Positions 12,359 through 25,961 of a DNA stretch of 64,000 nt are shown here, in pieces. Each line of letters opens with the position of its first letter. The stretch's first letter is position 1. The stretch spans positions 15,495,240-15,559,239 of the forward strand of contig NC_049979.1 of NCBI RefSeq assembly GCF_000003815.2, given 5' to 3'. Both the position numbers and the translations under genes were made by a program. The notes under the pieces are model-generated. The model worked only from the letters and a program-made list of their open reading frames with translations. It was not told the DNA's origin and did not search any database. The stretch is from Branchiostoma floridae (Eukaryota > Chordata > Leptocardii > Amphioxiformes > Branchiostomatidae).

Positions 12359-13657
12359 TCAGATTCTAGAGGGAGAAAAAACGTTATGTCTTTAACAAGA
12401 CTGACATTTTCCTCTACCCAGTGTTTCAGAGGCATGATGTCGACCTGACTTTACAAAAATTTCAAGCGACTTTTATAACTCACGATACGTTAAAAACAGA
12501 CCGGCCACGTCTCACTCTGGGTGAATTTAATGACGAGCGGCCCCCTGCGAAGTATATGTAAATTGCAGGTAAATCAGCATAACAAATGATCTACATCTAC
12601 GTTTATTTTTGATACGTGCATATTAGACGATACAGACTGTATTACATTTGGCGATACCACGTTAATGAGAAAAATACATACCAGCGCATTTGCCAGACAA
12701 ATCCTCTCAATCCTGCTGAGGTAGTTTTTCTCCAAGAAGCGCGTCTCTAACTCCATGACTTGATGGCCGCTGAACAGTCTCCTCTGCCGTCTCCGGCTGT
12801 CTTCTGGGCTGTCTTCTGTCTCGGTAGGGTCAAGGTTATCATCCCCCTCCCCATCCTCTGTTAGGAAATATGTGTGATAACCTCAGTATTATTTTAGAAT
12901 GCATACCAAATTGTGTTGTCCCACAACCTCACATCAACTACCGAGAGGGGCTATGAGACGCGCCACTACTTTGCGATTGTCCAACCGGAAACTTTCGTTG
13001 TTAGTCGTGAGTAGTCATTTTTTTTTCTTTTCGTTAGAAACTTATATTTACATACTGAACGCTTTTTGAATATCAGTTACCAGTATCTTTAAGCGTGTAA
13101 ATCTTTGGACGAAGGATGCAAGTCCATTTTTGCTCGATTTTGCAGACCAGGCAGAGCTGTACACACGGCGGGCGCCGCATTTATTTGTTTACCATTCTGA
13201 ACATAATAACACCTAATTACGGACGATTAGAGCTCTTTGGAGGGGTCCAAAATACATTAGAGTATGAATCAAAGTTTCGAATTTCTGAATAGGTTGGTAA
13301 AACAATTTAATTGTTTTGGTCACGCCCATTCCATAGACGATGTTTTTAAGAAAAAAGCGCAGCGAGTGCCAGGAATCCCGGTAAAAATCCGGTCGTGACC
13401 AGGCTAGATTCCCAGCGCTGCCTAGACTCATCAGGGGTTGTAAGCTAGGACAACGTCGCCTACAGGACGATTTCTAAAGTGTGCGGCTTTGAGAATATTT
13501 CTAGACATTGTCACAGCTACTTTGGGATCCATTTACTGGCTATACGTATGGTACATGTATTTGCAAAAATGAAGTGACATCTAGCATACAGCCCCACACC
13601 CACGTGCAAAGTACACCAAGACAAGTTTGATATACACGTGACGATCATACGAGAATA

Positions 13658-13707
13658 CATATAATAATAATATATAATATGATATATATATAATATATAT
13701 ATAATAG
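13658..13707. repeat. AT-rich simple repeat
   Basis: A run of ATA/AATAT/TATA units in intron 1 of the homeobox gene. It is low-complexity only; the ORFs crossing it are not coding. Confidence 0.85.
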
Positions 13708-14311
13708 GTAGTATATTCTTCAAGTAGAAGCCGGGGGTCGCAGCTATTCCAACTATACATGTACACGGTTCAAATGATGTTGCTTGAGAAGATCTTTATG
13801 ACTTTCGAGATGATAAAACTAATTTTACCTCCTAATATCTGCTTGATGGGTAACAGTTGTATCTTTTTATCGACCTTATATTTGGTAAGAGATATAAAAA
13901 AATGAACAAAATCGTCATACCATCAACGTCGACTTCTGTCTCGTCGCACGCCTGCAGCTGCTTTGCGGAGTCTGGACGTCTTTCGTGGGATGGCGTAGCT
14001 ACTGCAGCACGGTGTGCCTGGGAGTCTCCAGCCTGGGAGTCACTTGAACTTGAACTCGGGGAAGGTGTTACAATGAAGTTTTCTGTAGAGAAAGGCCTGA
14101 AAGATGCAGGGTTGGGACGGTACATCCACGGTGGCTGTACGGAGCATTGCCCGGGTGGGCCGGCAGGTGTGGAGAAGGGGTCGGCCCATGTCCGCCACGG
14201 TGCGTGTCCTGCACGTGTCCCGTCGGCGTGTTCCCTGTCTCCGGGCTCCCACCTGTCCCGTCCGTGGGAGGACGGCTTGGATAAGATTGCCTCCACCGAG
14301 AAACTAAGCAT

Positions 14312-17300
14312 GACGACACTGCAGTGTCCAACTTTCCCCTCAGCCGTCTGACAGATGTTAAACAGCGAAAGAAGGGCTTGGTAATGGATGTCAAGAGAGC
14401 AGAGCAAAGGGAGAATAGACTGACTTTGGCAAGTGCACACTGGGACAACTGGAAACAAATAAACAAAATTTGAATTTTACTCTCGGTCAGCAAACATTCC
14501 GTGGAGGCGCCGGCGGGTCAGCGGCGCCAGGAGCCCGGGCTGCCGGGAAAATCTGCCTGATGTCACCGCCGTGTTCCCACCTTCTCCTGTCGGCACGGAC
14601 GTTTGAAGAGTAAGGATTAGTAATTGATATCTTGGTCATAAGGGCATTTTCTATTTATGAAAGTTATTGTCTTCTTTCCTCCAGACCCGTGTAACCAAGG
14701 AGATAAAAGCTCCTTGGTGTAACCTTGACCAAGAAACGACATGACCACTGGAAAACCACAATCATGTCAGTTTGTTAGTTAACGTCAATGGGTATCTAAG
14801 GTAAACATTACGTATCTTTGGTTTCACCGTACAGACGAATTTTGCGGACTTTCAAACTGGAATTTCAAGGGAAGAAAATTTTTTTTTTCCCAATATTTAA
14901 GTCAACCATGAACATTTTGGCTTTCCATTAGTAAGTCTCAGAAAACTATTGAAAACTTTATGATGGCCATCAGCACTGAATTTGTGCTGTTAACTGTCAA
15001 AACTACTTCACTACATGTGCAAATTTACCACTTGTTTTTCACTACCTGAAGAGTAGTGTTTCCTTCACTAAGAAATAGGGCGGAGTACTTCCAAGTGTCG
15101 CTATTTGAGCAGGCATGTTGTTTGATTAGGGAGCTAATTATCGTTAGCTTCGTAATTAGTTGACAAAGGGTAGACGGGACCGGAAAATCGCCAGCGACTT
15201 GTTCCCTTACGTCATTCATGACGGGACACTTGTTACGTTAGGATGGAGCAGGGACGTGCTAATAACGGAAAAACAGACCACATAGGTTTCACACAGACCC
15301 GCAGTCTTCCACAGACTTGGCAAATGATTGTAAAAAGTGGGAATGAGACGGCAACCTGGAGTCCGAAATCCCAATGCAAATCTTTTTGTGGATTTCTTTT
15401 TCTCTATTTTGGAGCCGAGCTGAAGTGAGAACAAAGACTAATCCTACCGTCCGATTTTGCAAAAAGCAATGCTGGACAGTAGCGGAGGGCGCCACCCATG
15501 AATTTTCCAAGACGTTGTTATAAATCGGTCTTTCATCTGTCCCAGAGACCGTCCCCTCCTATCATCTGCTTGTGACATCCACATCCTGCAGACCTGCCCT
15601 GTTTCCCGCCTGTTTATGGCAGTGGTGAGCCGTGCGTCGGACTCCCTGACTCCAGCCGTGTTTGCGGCTTCCTATTCATCGATTTATTACAAGTTGATGA
15701 CCTCTTCATATTCTACTGCTACTCTCAGGATGTGTACTTAGACAGACAACCAAAACACATCTACTGGAGAGCATCAATCTCCAATATGCTTTATCCCTGT
15801 CAAGAAAGTAACACGGGATGTCTTACTTATTAACATAAACAGTAAACTGCGGTTGTTTCAGAATTTAGACCAAACTGATTCAATTACATAGATGGCATCA
15901 ATCCATCAATTTTCCTCCATTTCCAAAGAAAGGTTTCAACCATACTGTAACTTGATCAAAGCAGCTGCAAAATGAGCAAATGTATACCGTAAATAGGGAA
16001 AAATGTTGGAATATGGCTACTAATGTTGGAGAATGCCAAAATCAAGTTCAAAGTCAAAGAAGAAGATACAAAGGTAGAAAAATGAAGAATCTACTATTGT
16101 TTGGTAACATTATACTATATTCTGTGTGTTCAGCCATTTGTGTAACCACTTAGATTTCATAATGAAGGCTTTTTGCTGGTCAAACTTTTTCTTTGCACGC
16201 TTGCATCAGTTAGGGGTTCCCTGAGGATGCCATCCATATAATTGGATCAACATAGCCTTAAGTTGTGTTATGGGTGTAACAGTTGTAACAAATCTTCCTA
16301 ATGAGTACAGAAAATGAAACTGCAAGCAAAATTTGTGTAGAGGCTTATATATTTCACATCAATCATCTTTTATGTGTAACACTGATCCTCATTATACCTA
16401 CATATATATTACAACTTACAGTTATTCAAGTTGTTTGTATCTTTTTCTTCATTTCCTGTTGACTTTCCTAGCTGTAGAGAACAATTAACTGAAACAATCT
16501 TAAACACATATTTACATCATGCACTACTACACATCTTGTGATTTATCAAATTAAAACTGTATCATCATAATAGCTGTTCTCATTACAAGTCATGTCTTAA
16601 AAACATATATCTTAATTCAGATTAATATGCATCCAACTGAATCAGCTTAAATGTGAATAAACCACTTGTAATATGCAATGTATTGTTCACTACTTTTGTC
16701 AACAAATACTGCTTTTGTTTACATTCTTAGATTTTGAATTAACAGTTGGATACATGGGTACTGTAAGGTTACTTGTTCTGAGACCTAATGCACATCACAC
16801 TTTACAACAATCATCAGAAATGCAACAAAATTTTATCATAAAATAGCTATGAAATATCCGAACAGTTCTTCATTTTTTCTTATACATTTGTACTTCTAAC
16901 CTTGTGTTACAGGTACATCATATAATGAATTGTCCCATTGTTTGAAGATAGCAAACCCCTTCCAAGGCAGCACATTCCTCATCTCTACTCACACTACTGA
17001 TCTTTGTGGTATGATTTCATGCCTGTAATCAAAAGCTGAAGTAATACTTAGAAATGCTTTAATCAACCCTATGTGACAACAGTGAACACATCTTTTCAAC
17101 TTGACTGTATTAAGATGAAAGACCTTCCTATCAGAATAAACATTCTGCAGATTCAATTGTCACTAATAGAATATCACTGTTGGTCACACATTATCATTGA
17201 TTACAGAAATATTGGAGGTGTGCAGCAATTGTTGTATGTGGGTGCCACTTTCAAGTGAATCAGGAAGGATGTTGGAGGGTGTATGAGCCTCCATAATACG

Positions 17301-17630
17301 AGAAGAAACTTGAGAAGTTCATCATCATCATCACATCAACATCATCATCACCATCATCATCTGACCGTCATATGTACAAAGATACGTACAAAGCTTAAGA
17401 CTCCCCAGGGTGATACTTAATCGATCAGGACCTTGCAGAGATGGGTTGCTGATAGGGGGGGCGCATTGGAAAGCTTCAAGCAAAATGCAGTTACTAGTAT
17501 TATAATGATGATGCAAAGGTATACACTTGGGAAAGAAACTTGTTTCCACAACCCAATGACATTCTTCCCAGCCTAGCTGTGAGCTAGCAGCTGTAGTTCA
17601 GATGTCCATGTATAACCAGAACCAATATAT
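14312..17630. other. Intergenic: homeobox 5' flank and CMTR1 3' flank
   Basis: The homeobox gene and CMTR1 are both on the minus strand, so this contains the homeobox promoter side (just above 14311) and the CMTR1 3' UTR (just below 17631). The 15700-17300 part is AT-rich and has no ORF of note. No conserved element could be identified by eye. Confidence 0.4.
17320..17360. repeat. ATC trinucleotide microsatellite
   Basis: An interrupted (ATC)n tract lies about 270 bases past the CMTR1 stop codon, likely inside its 3' UTR. Confidence 0.85.
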
Positions 17631-20600
17631 TCACTTGAGATGTCGATGTACATACTGGACCAGCATGTCCCGGGACACCTTACTGTCACTGCCCTTATGG
17701 GAGTCATGAACTTTAACCCCATCCTCCCAGGCCCAGAATATCCTGTTGGCATAGCAGACCCTGGAACAGTTACAGGAGTACAGTTAAGTTATTTTTTAAA
17801 AAATCATATTTTGAACAAAAAATTATGCACAAGAGACATGCAAAGCACAAGAGACACAAAAAGAAATAAAACATTTTTAGAAAGGATGGTAAAAATCATC
17901 ATGACTACCCCTGCTTCAGGGGCTAAATGCATTAGTCCTCACCTGAATGGTGCAACAGCTTCAGCCGGACAGTCAAAGGTGGAACTTCCATTTCTGGAGT
18001 TGAAGAAGTACTTCTTGTTCCAACTCTTACTGTACTGCATCACCCACGGGTCTGGGAACAACAAGGAGGAACAGTCTCATCAGGGACAGAAATGTGGTGT
18101 GTTTGTGGGGAACTTAGGGGAATTTTAGGGGGAAATGGTCATCAGGGGTGCCTAAGCATTTGCACGAACCCTGTAAAATTCGTACGAATATTATGTGATA
18201 TGCACGAATCACTATGCGAAAACGCACGAATATTATGAAATTCGCACGAATCACTATGCAAAAACGCACGAATATTATGAAATTCGCACAAATCACTATG
18301 TGACACACACAAACCTTATGTGATTTGCACGATCCTGATGCAAAATTGCGCAACTACTGCCGCGCAACCACTGCCGGGGTCACGTGACAGACGGAGCGGG
18401 ATTTTCAAGATGGCGGCTTCGATCGGCGGCGACGGAAAATACGATGTAACACGCCGAAATGAAGCAAAACAGTAGCTCACGGGCTATCAAATACATCTTT
18501 GCGACGGTAAATGTCCATTCCATGCCTTGAAATATAAATATCACGGGTAGAAACGCTCAAAATCATGCCTCCTCCCGGCCGCCGTTTTTGCATAAGGATC
18601 ATGCAAATCACATAAGGTTCGTGTGTGTCACATAGTGATTCGTGCGAATTTCATAATATTCGTGCGTTTTTGCATAGTGATTCGTGCGAATTTCATAATA
18701 TTCGTGCGTTTTCGCATAGTGATTCGTGTGTATCACATAATATTCGTACGAATTTCATAGGGTTCGTGCAAATGCTTAGGCACCCCTGGTCATGGTAAAA
18801 CTGTTTGCAGCATGAAGCTGGATACATAAGATAAGTACATTTTTAGAAAATCATAAAGATACACGTAAAGACCAGACACATGTGCAAACACACACAAAAG
18901 TGAACACAATCATACAGGAAAACGTGCTGTTTGGTCTGAAGCAGGTACCATACCATTGACAGTTCTGATGAAGTGCACTCCACACGGCAGGAAGTGTCTG
19001 GTTCCATCGATGCTGTAACACAACCGGGGGTCTCGCGAACCCTTGGTCAGTCGCATATCTAACCTGTAACAATGATATTACACAATTTGAATTTTTTTCT
19101 TTCATTTTCAAGTCCTTTCTGTATTTAAAGTACTGGAGTAACTTCTAGACATTCTTTTCAATAAAACAGCTAATAGAACAGAGGGGGTCATGGACAGAGG
19201 AGTACTGGTAATGCCTTATTAGTTCTATATCCTCAAAACACTTACTTCTGAAAAATCTTCTCCACTTCTTCCAATCTGTAGACTTCTTTTGTTCTGTAAC
19301 AGAGAGAAACAGCAAGCTGGGGCTCTGTCATGATGAAAGGTGAAAGTCAATGAACCGGCACTAGCAAATGAGTGACTATAATTATACATGTACATAATGA
19401 GACTTCCAAAGAGACCATCGGTTATACTGGTAATGACTGCAATGTTTTGATAAGGCACCCATGATAAGACTGGACACACACCACAGAGTTATAATGAGCC
19501 AGAACCCCTGCAGAAGTCACTAAAGTTTGAAGACAGAGTCCATCCTACCTGAGTGGAGCCATGTCAGGTCTGCTAGGCTTGGACACGGCCTTCACAAACT
19601 TTTCTGCCATCAGCATCCTGGAGCAGAGAGAGAAAAACTTTTGTTATCAAGTATCTTTTCTTGTTGGAGCTTTTCTTTGAGGCTAACAGCTATAAAGTAT
19701 ATTTTGCTGATGTTTGGCCAAATGCCTCTTCAAAAGTTACGTACCTTTCACTGAAGTGCCTGCTGCTGATGTCCTCCCCATTCAGCACATAGGCATCCAC
19801 AATGTGCATGGCTGTGATCTTCCTTTGAGCTTTTCCCTGCAAACACGAACAGAACATATTTACACATAAATAACCTATCATTAGTACTGTAGCCAAACTG
19901 TAAAGGCAATATCAAAAGAAATGTCAGGACACAATGTCTACAGTAAGGGATAGGAAGGCATTAGGGTTGTTCCACACAAACTGCCTTCCTGTGAAATTAG
20001 GGAATTGATAGAAATTGTGCAAGTTTTTAAATAAATATTTCCTTTTTGTTGAAAAGGTGAATTGAACTTGAAAGGTAATATTTGCAAGCAAATACAGAAT
20101 GTTACCTTCACATGGTTTAGTCTAGCATTTCTACCTGGAAGGGTAAACTGATTAAGTTGCAGATGTTGACACAGGATAAGTCAAGACATGCAAGAAGGTA
20201 CAAATAAATTTTGATGATTTTTTATCTGTAACGTTATACATCTTGAATAATGTACACAACGTCAAATATTGTTCCAAACAGGGTTTCTCATCATCATCTC
20301 ATCACAGCCCCATAGCTACAAGCCACAGGGGCAGTCTGTCTGTCCAAAAAGGTTATCCATTTCTGACGGTCGTCAACAGGGTTTACTCGACGACATTTAG
20401 CGTGTCGTCTGCGGGAGCGTCAAGGCCTTGCGGAGAGAGAGCCATGGAAAAAAAACTGGCTTCCTTCAACAATATGTATTCATATTTAAAAAAATAAAGC
20501 TTTGAATCACTTGGGAAATTCATATTCTCTGTATCTGACTTGGTGCAGAACGCGAGCCGCGAAGTTCAGTTGATAACATAAGAATAAGTTTAATTTTGCG

Positions 20601-23600
20601 CTTTCCGTCATTGTTGACGAACAAACTCGGCGCGTAAGTATAGACAAATTTTGCAAAAATCTCTAAAAAATCAGCGGATGTTTGCGGACGGTGCTGACTT
20701 TGATGATAATTCCTAACGCACGCCGGCGGCGAGAGAGAAGCGACTGGTCGAACCCAGTCGGTGCCGCGCCCTTCCCCCTAATGTTCTGGTCAGTCGCATC
20801 GTGCTAGCGCCGATGTTTTTGTTGTCATTTTCCCGGCCCCGATTAACTGTCAGTTGTTGCTACCATAGAAGTAAAAAAAATCGAACAATATGTGAAATTA
20901 AATTAGGTACTTTCAAAATAGTCTCCGGTAAGCCGATCGGACCTCATATGCTTGCGCTCTATACGGGGGCGGGGCCCTACATGAAACGTGACAAATAGGT
21001 GTGCTTTTGATTCTTTAATTGACTGCTTATAAAATATGGACCGAATCTACCGGTGTCATCATGTTGCACCAAATTTGGGCTGACCGTCTATGAAAATTAA
21101 GATGTCGAAGATATTTCCCAAAAGGTAGGCAGAGATTTGTTGATGTTGGCGGTGTTGTTTTTTTCGTAATGATTTTCTTAGTCGGACCATCGCAAACAGT
21201 GCATTCAGTCCCTTTCCCCGTGAAAACATCAGCTAGATTGTGCTAGATACAGCCTCACATGAGGCAAGCAGTACATACAGTCACAATTTTATTGTCAAAT
21301 ATTATAGAATTGAATTCTCGTTTCTATCTACTTGAATTAGACTAACTTCTGAAGAGAGCAAAATTAAAACAAGCGTACCAAGTTACGGCACACTGCGTAG
21401 CACAAAATCGGAAGGTACATTCACAGCTTGAAATGTCTCACAGAGTTTGCCGCTTGTACAACGCAGCGCGAAGGGTTCTCCTCAGCATGCTCAGTCACAC
21501 TTTTACGTTTTTTATGAACCATATACCCAGTGTGAAATCGAATGTTACACATATCCTGTTTATGTCGCAGTAAGAGCGCAGCGCGATCGCCGTCTAGTGG
21601 AAATTTCGAAAGGGGGCCTTACCAACTACTGTAAATCGCACAAATTCACAGAAACAGCTGATTAGCGTAATCGCTAAAATTGCCACAAATCTATTATATT
21701 CGTTCACGTCCCGCAGTTGCCGGACACTCTCAGAGCAGAAATTGATATGGCTACCCCTGCACACTGCAAGTGATCTTCACAGTACGCAGCACATCTCCGC
21801 TATGCTTCCTGTCACAGTCAATCTGTGTAAATTCATTCATATTTTGAACGGCCCAATCATTTTTTCAGAGCCCGCAATTCATATTTCATAAATTTCCTTT
21901 ATTTTTAGCAAACAATTTTGATTTACGTTTGATGTACGTAGTTTGTTTATGCCCTCATTATCAATACGTGCCGCAGTCGGTACACTTCAAACCCGTCCGC
22001 CTGTCAATCATGCAAACTTCAAGGGGTTAGGTTTCTGCTACACTTAACTTTCGCGTTGGCTTATGCTGATTTGTGCCTGGGGATTTGTGCTGTGCCGGCC
22101 ACTCCCACCGTGTATAAAGCTGTAAGTAGATTAATTGTAATTCACCCAGACTTCGTTTCCGTGCTCCACTTGCTTGCTGGGGACCAACGCAGCGCTGTGG
22201 TAACTTACATGATAAACAACAAGGTGAACGGAATGACCGTGACCTAACATGGGGAGGGCGTTCCACGCTGCAGTTAATCGTGTTTGTTCAGGTCAGTTTA
22301 ATAGCGAAATAAACTCATCAAGTCCATCGTTTGTGTTTCACATACCTTTATGTCTCAGGCGTAAAACTTTGAGTTTGCATGACGATCGTTATGCATGTTT
22401 TTTTATGTAACAGCCGGCAACACGCAGTGACCTTGCGTCTAACGTAGTCATGTGTTGTTGTTTTTTTGCTCAAATGTTCTTGTTGACTCAAAAATCGGTT
22501 AACTACAACCGTGACACCAATCCGTGTTTCATTTAGACGACAGCTCTATGTATGAACTTGAAAAACGAACAGGTCTCGCTACATTTTTATGATTAACGTT
22601 ATATGCCAGTTACTTATCATGTCAGGAGACATCCAAAGAAATCACCACATACACGTAACGTTACCACAGTTGTCGGCCTGTCTGAGAAAATTGCAGTAGT
22701 GCTCTGAATGCGTTCGTTCACCAAATTATCGCGTGTGTACGCACGAGTGCTGGCGTACTACACATCGTGTGTGTTCTTGATTCTACGTAACTCAAACACA
22801 ACATAGAATCCGAACAATGTTTGGATGGCTCAGAGTTAAACTGACTTGTGCAGGTAGCAAAACCTTTAGCTTAAACAAAATCAAGAAAAGTATCGAAACA
22901 AATGCTTAGATTTGACTCGATATAGACCTTAACCGAGACACATTATACTTTGGGGGCATTAAATTTCATTCTGCATGCCCTCAATTTCATTCTACCTTCC
23001 TTGAAGTTGATATAACGTTACTAGTATGCAAAAGGTGCCGATATTCGGCAAAATAAAGTCAAAGCTCTGTGAATTTCTTGATCCGATTTATTACTTCTTG
23101 GTAAAATGAATTCCACAAATCATTCAGAGGACGGCTTCTGCCTCAATTCAGGCCGTCCAAAGCAAGATGAAGTCATCATTTGACGGACGGACACTTCCGT
23201 GTTGCGTAGTGGCGGTCGTTGACCTCGTTCGAACACCATGTTCCATAACTCCCGGGCGGGTTCCATAGCTACCGGTCGTTGACCTCGGGTCCTTGGAACG
23301 TGGTTCTAATGTTCTATGGGGGCTCGAAAGTTCGATTTTGTGTTAAAATTGCTAGTTTTTTCACCCTTTTTTGCCCCATAAAATCNNNNNNNNNNNNNNN
23401 NNNNNNNNNNNNNNNNNNNNNNNNNNNNNNNNNNNNNNNNNNNNNNNNNNNNNNNNNNNNNNNNNNNNNNNNNNNNNNNNNNNNNTTATGTGCAGACCTA
23501 CCAGCTTGCTGAATTACGAGATATTCCAAGGTCTAGTTTTGGAGATATTCATGTTTTTTATTTGTGTGGAAAAGAAGAAGAAGAAACGATGCAAAAACAG

Positions 23601-25924
23601 TATGTACCTTCTGTGAAGGTAACATAATTAATTGAATTGAATTAGTGTAGTCTCCCTTACCTCCCCCTTAAGTTCCTGTACTATTTCCACCACCAGCAGG
23701 GTGTCTTTAGGCAGCTCCATGTTCATGTCCAACTTCATCCACTTTGTGGTGGGGCGACCGTCCCATTGGAACAGGAGAGTTCTCTGAAAATGTCACAGTT
23801 AAAAATGTAAGCTACTCAACTAGCACTGCACCTTTCAAAATAAAGCAGCCTTTCAGACATAACCATTGTTCACAACAAGATTCTCTGTTGTGTTATTTTA
23901 ATACATGAAAGAATACTAACAAAGTAGCATTAATTCCACTCGATGAGAGGAAAGTGCCCTCTGACAGATTATTGCTGAACTGCAAGATGACATGCTACTA
24001 CAGTGTACTACTACTACTACTGTCAGTCAGTCTATATATACTATGACTACAACAGTGACAGTAAAAAGAATCCTTATAAACATCTTAAACCTGCATCTGT
24101 AAGTCTTTTTTCAGTCTTTTTCATATCTTATTTGACCTTTATGTCCCCAGCATTCCAGAAAAGCAGTAGAGTGATACCCAACACAATGAAAGAAAACTGA
24201 AACAACTGCACGTAAATACACTTACCCCAAGAGCCAGTAGGAACATCCTGTCTCCTCCAGCAACCATACACCTGAAGTCATACACGTTCCCCAGCTTACT
24301 GAGGTTATCTGGGGACAGCATGGTGGCCTTGTAGGTGAACACGTCCATGTTGGTCTCCTGGACAGTGTAGAGTGACAGCACAAATCAAGCTTGCTTCACA
24401 AATGAAGGGGTTACCTAAAATCTGCCCATTTCATACTCATTCAGGTCATTATGATAGCAATCACAAAACACTCTTGTAGGGCTGCTATAGGCATGATTTA
24501 GTCAGGTTATCCGTATTGTAGCAGACTGTCACCCATCAGTTGAAAGATCACAAGACTGGTCCAAACCAACACTACTACAGATACAATTCATAAGGCTAAG
24601 TCTACATGGTTTTATGGCTTAACTCGATACATAACTGAAAAGTCAGGGATCCAAGACAGTAATAAAGTCTCGAAACAGTTGAGTGGAGGGGCTCTACCTT
24701 GGCAAGTTCTGTGAACCTCACTCGAGAATCTGGCTTCTGGGGAGCAACTCGAGCCTCATCTGGAACCTGACATGAACAGTAAAACGTCACGACGCGCAGG
24801 ATAAATAAGGCACCAACAGACCACCACATTCTCTTCAGACCAAACTATAAACTAGTTTAATACCATTCATAAACTCTAACAGTTTAAATAAACATCTACA
24901 GAAAAATATCTTCCGTAGTGCTCAAAAAAGCTGGACAGTCCCCAGTTTTCAGAAGAGGAAAACACATAAATGTCACCTACCTTCCACAACTGTAGGGCCT
25001 CCTTTCTGATCTTCCCTTGTCCTGCTTCAAATAATGTGCTATAGATTGCAACAAATTAACATATTGTGCATTTCACAATTCTAAAATAGTGAAAAGCTCA
25101 AAAAAGAGAGATAACAGAGAAAAACAGTGGCCAAATTTGATGGCTAAATTTTAAAGAATTGCTGAGTCCATCAGACAGAAGTGACTCTTTTGGCCTGTCT
25201 GTACTGAGAGAAGGTTTAGAACTTACGTGTCCTGGGTATATCCTCTGATCTTAGCAAGATGCTTTGTCTGCTTCACAGCCAAACTGAAAAACAAAGTAAC
25301 ACATCCTTTGGGAACTGGAGGGACAGTAACTCATCAAATAGTGAGACTGTGATGACAAATTGCAGGTTGAGTAGGTAAAAGACATGTGACGGTAATACTT
25401 ACTCCTACAGTCAAAACTTAAACTGCAAACCCAACTGGATATACTACTTACATTTCTGTTGATACCAAGTAAGTAATAATGGTCAAATGTACTTCTTGGC
25501 ACCAAATACCTAACGACATCAAAAGTGCTACTGACTACATATTTGGCATGACCCCATATCACCCCCCCCCCCCACCTTGCACACAAAGTCATTGTACACT
25601 GAACCACTGTCAAACTGTAAAAAAATACCACAAACAACTCTACAGAAGTCACTCCTCACTTTTCATTTGAGGACACCATGTACTGGAAGAACTGCGAGTC
25701 CTTCTTGATGATGTCGAGAGGAACCACCTCGTTCACGTCTACTTCTGTGTTCTTGAGTCTGTTCATCTGGATGTTCACATTGAAGAGATACTCTTCCACT
25801 ACCTCATAGCCTGGCTTCAGCCCCTTACACACTACATATCTGGGATAGAAAACAAGATGAATATAATGTCATCATATAGTTGCAAATACATGTATATTGT
25901 ATAGGAATCTCTGAGGAATTCTAA

Positions 25925-25961
<37 letters not shown>

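Larger units (their letters stand above)
12134..14311 (-). pseudogene. ANTP-class-like homeobox gene; frame broken in this copy by a 10-bp duplication
   Basis: Three exons on the minus strand: 14311-13921 (phase 1 out), 12857-12682 (phase 0) and 12365-12134. The protein begins MLSFSVEAILSKP, an EH1 Groucho-binding motif close to the FSVEAIL motif that I recall from Not/Noto proteins. A Ser/Pro-rich region, an acidic linker and the homeodomain follow. Exon 2 gives homeodomain helices 1-2 (MELETRFLEKNYLSRIER). Exon 3 gives helix 3, KTWFQNRRTKARRKH, with Gln at homeodomain position 50. Exon 3 should open with codons for NLSETQVKTWF, but AGTGAAACGC is present twice in tandem at 12339-12358. Reading from exon 2 gives NLSETQ and then stop, about 195 residues without the recognition helix. 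Without one copy the frame runs to the stop at 12134 (about 262 residues). It could be an assembly error, a null allele or a dying gene, so the pseudogene label applies to this sequence only. The orthology group is undecided: the EH1 points to Not, but helix 3 (TWFQNRR) is closer to Vent, Bsx or Hhex. Confidence 0.75.

Noticed and set aside
13857-14351. 164-codon plus-strand ORF
   Set aside because: Antisense shadow of homeobox exon 1, which is GC-rich and has EH1 and phase continuity on the minus strand.
23279-23616. ORFs running through the N run
   Set aside because: Translation across unknown bases has no meaning; no flanking coding signal.
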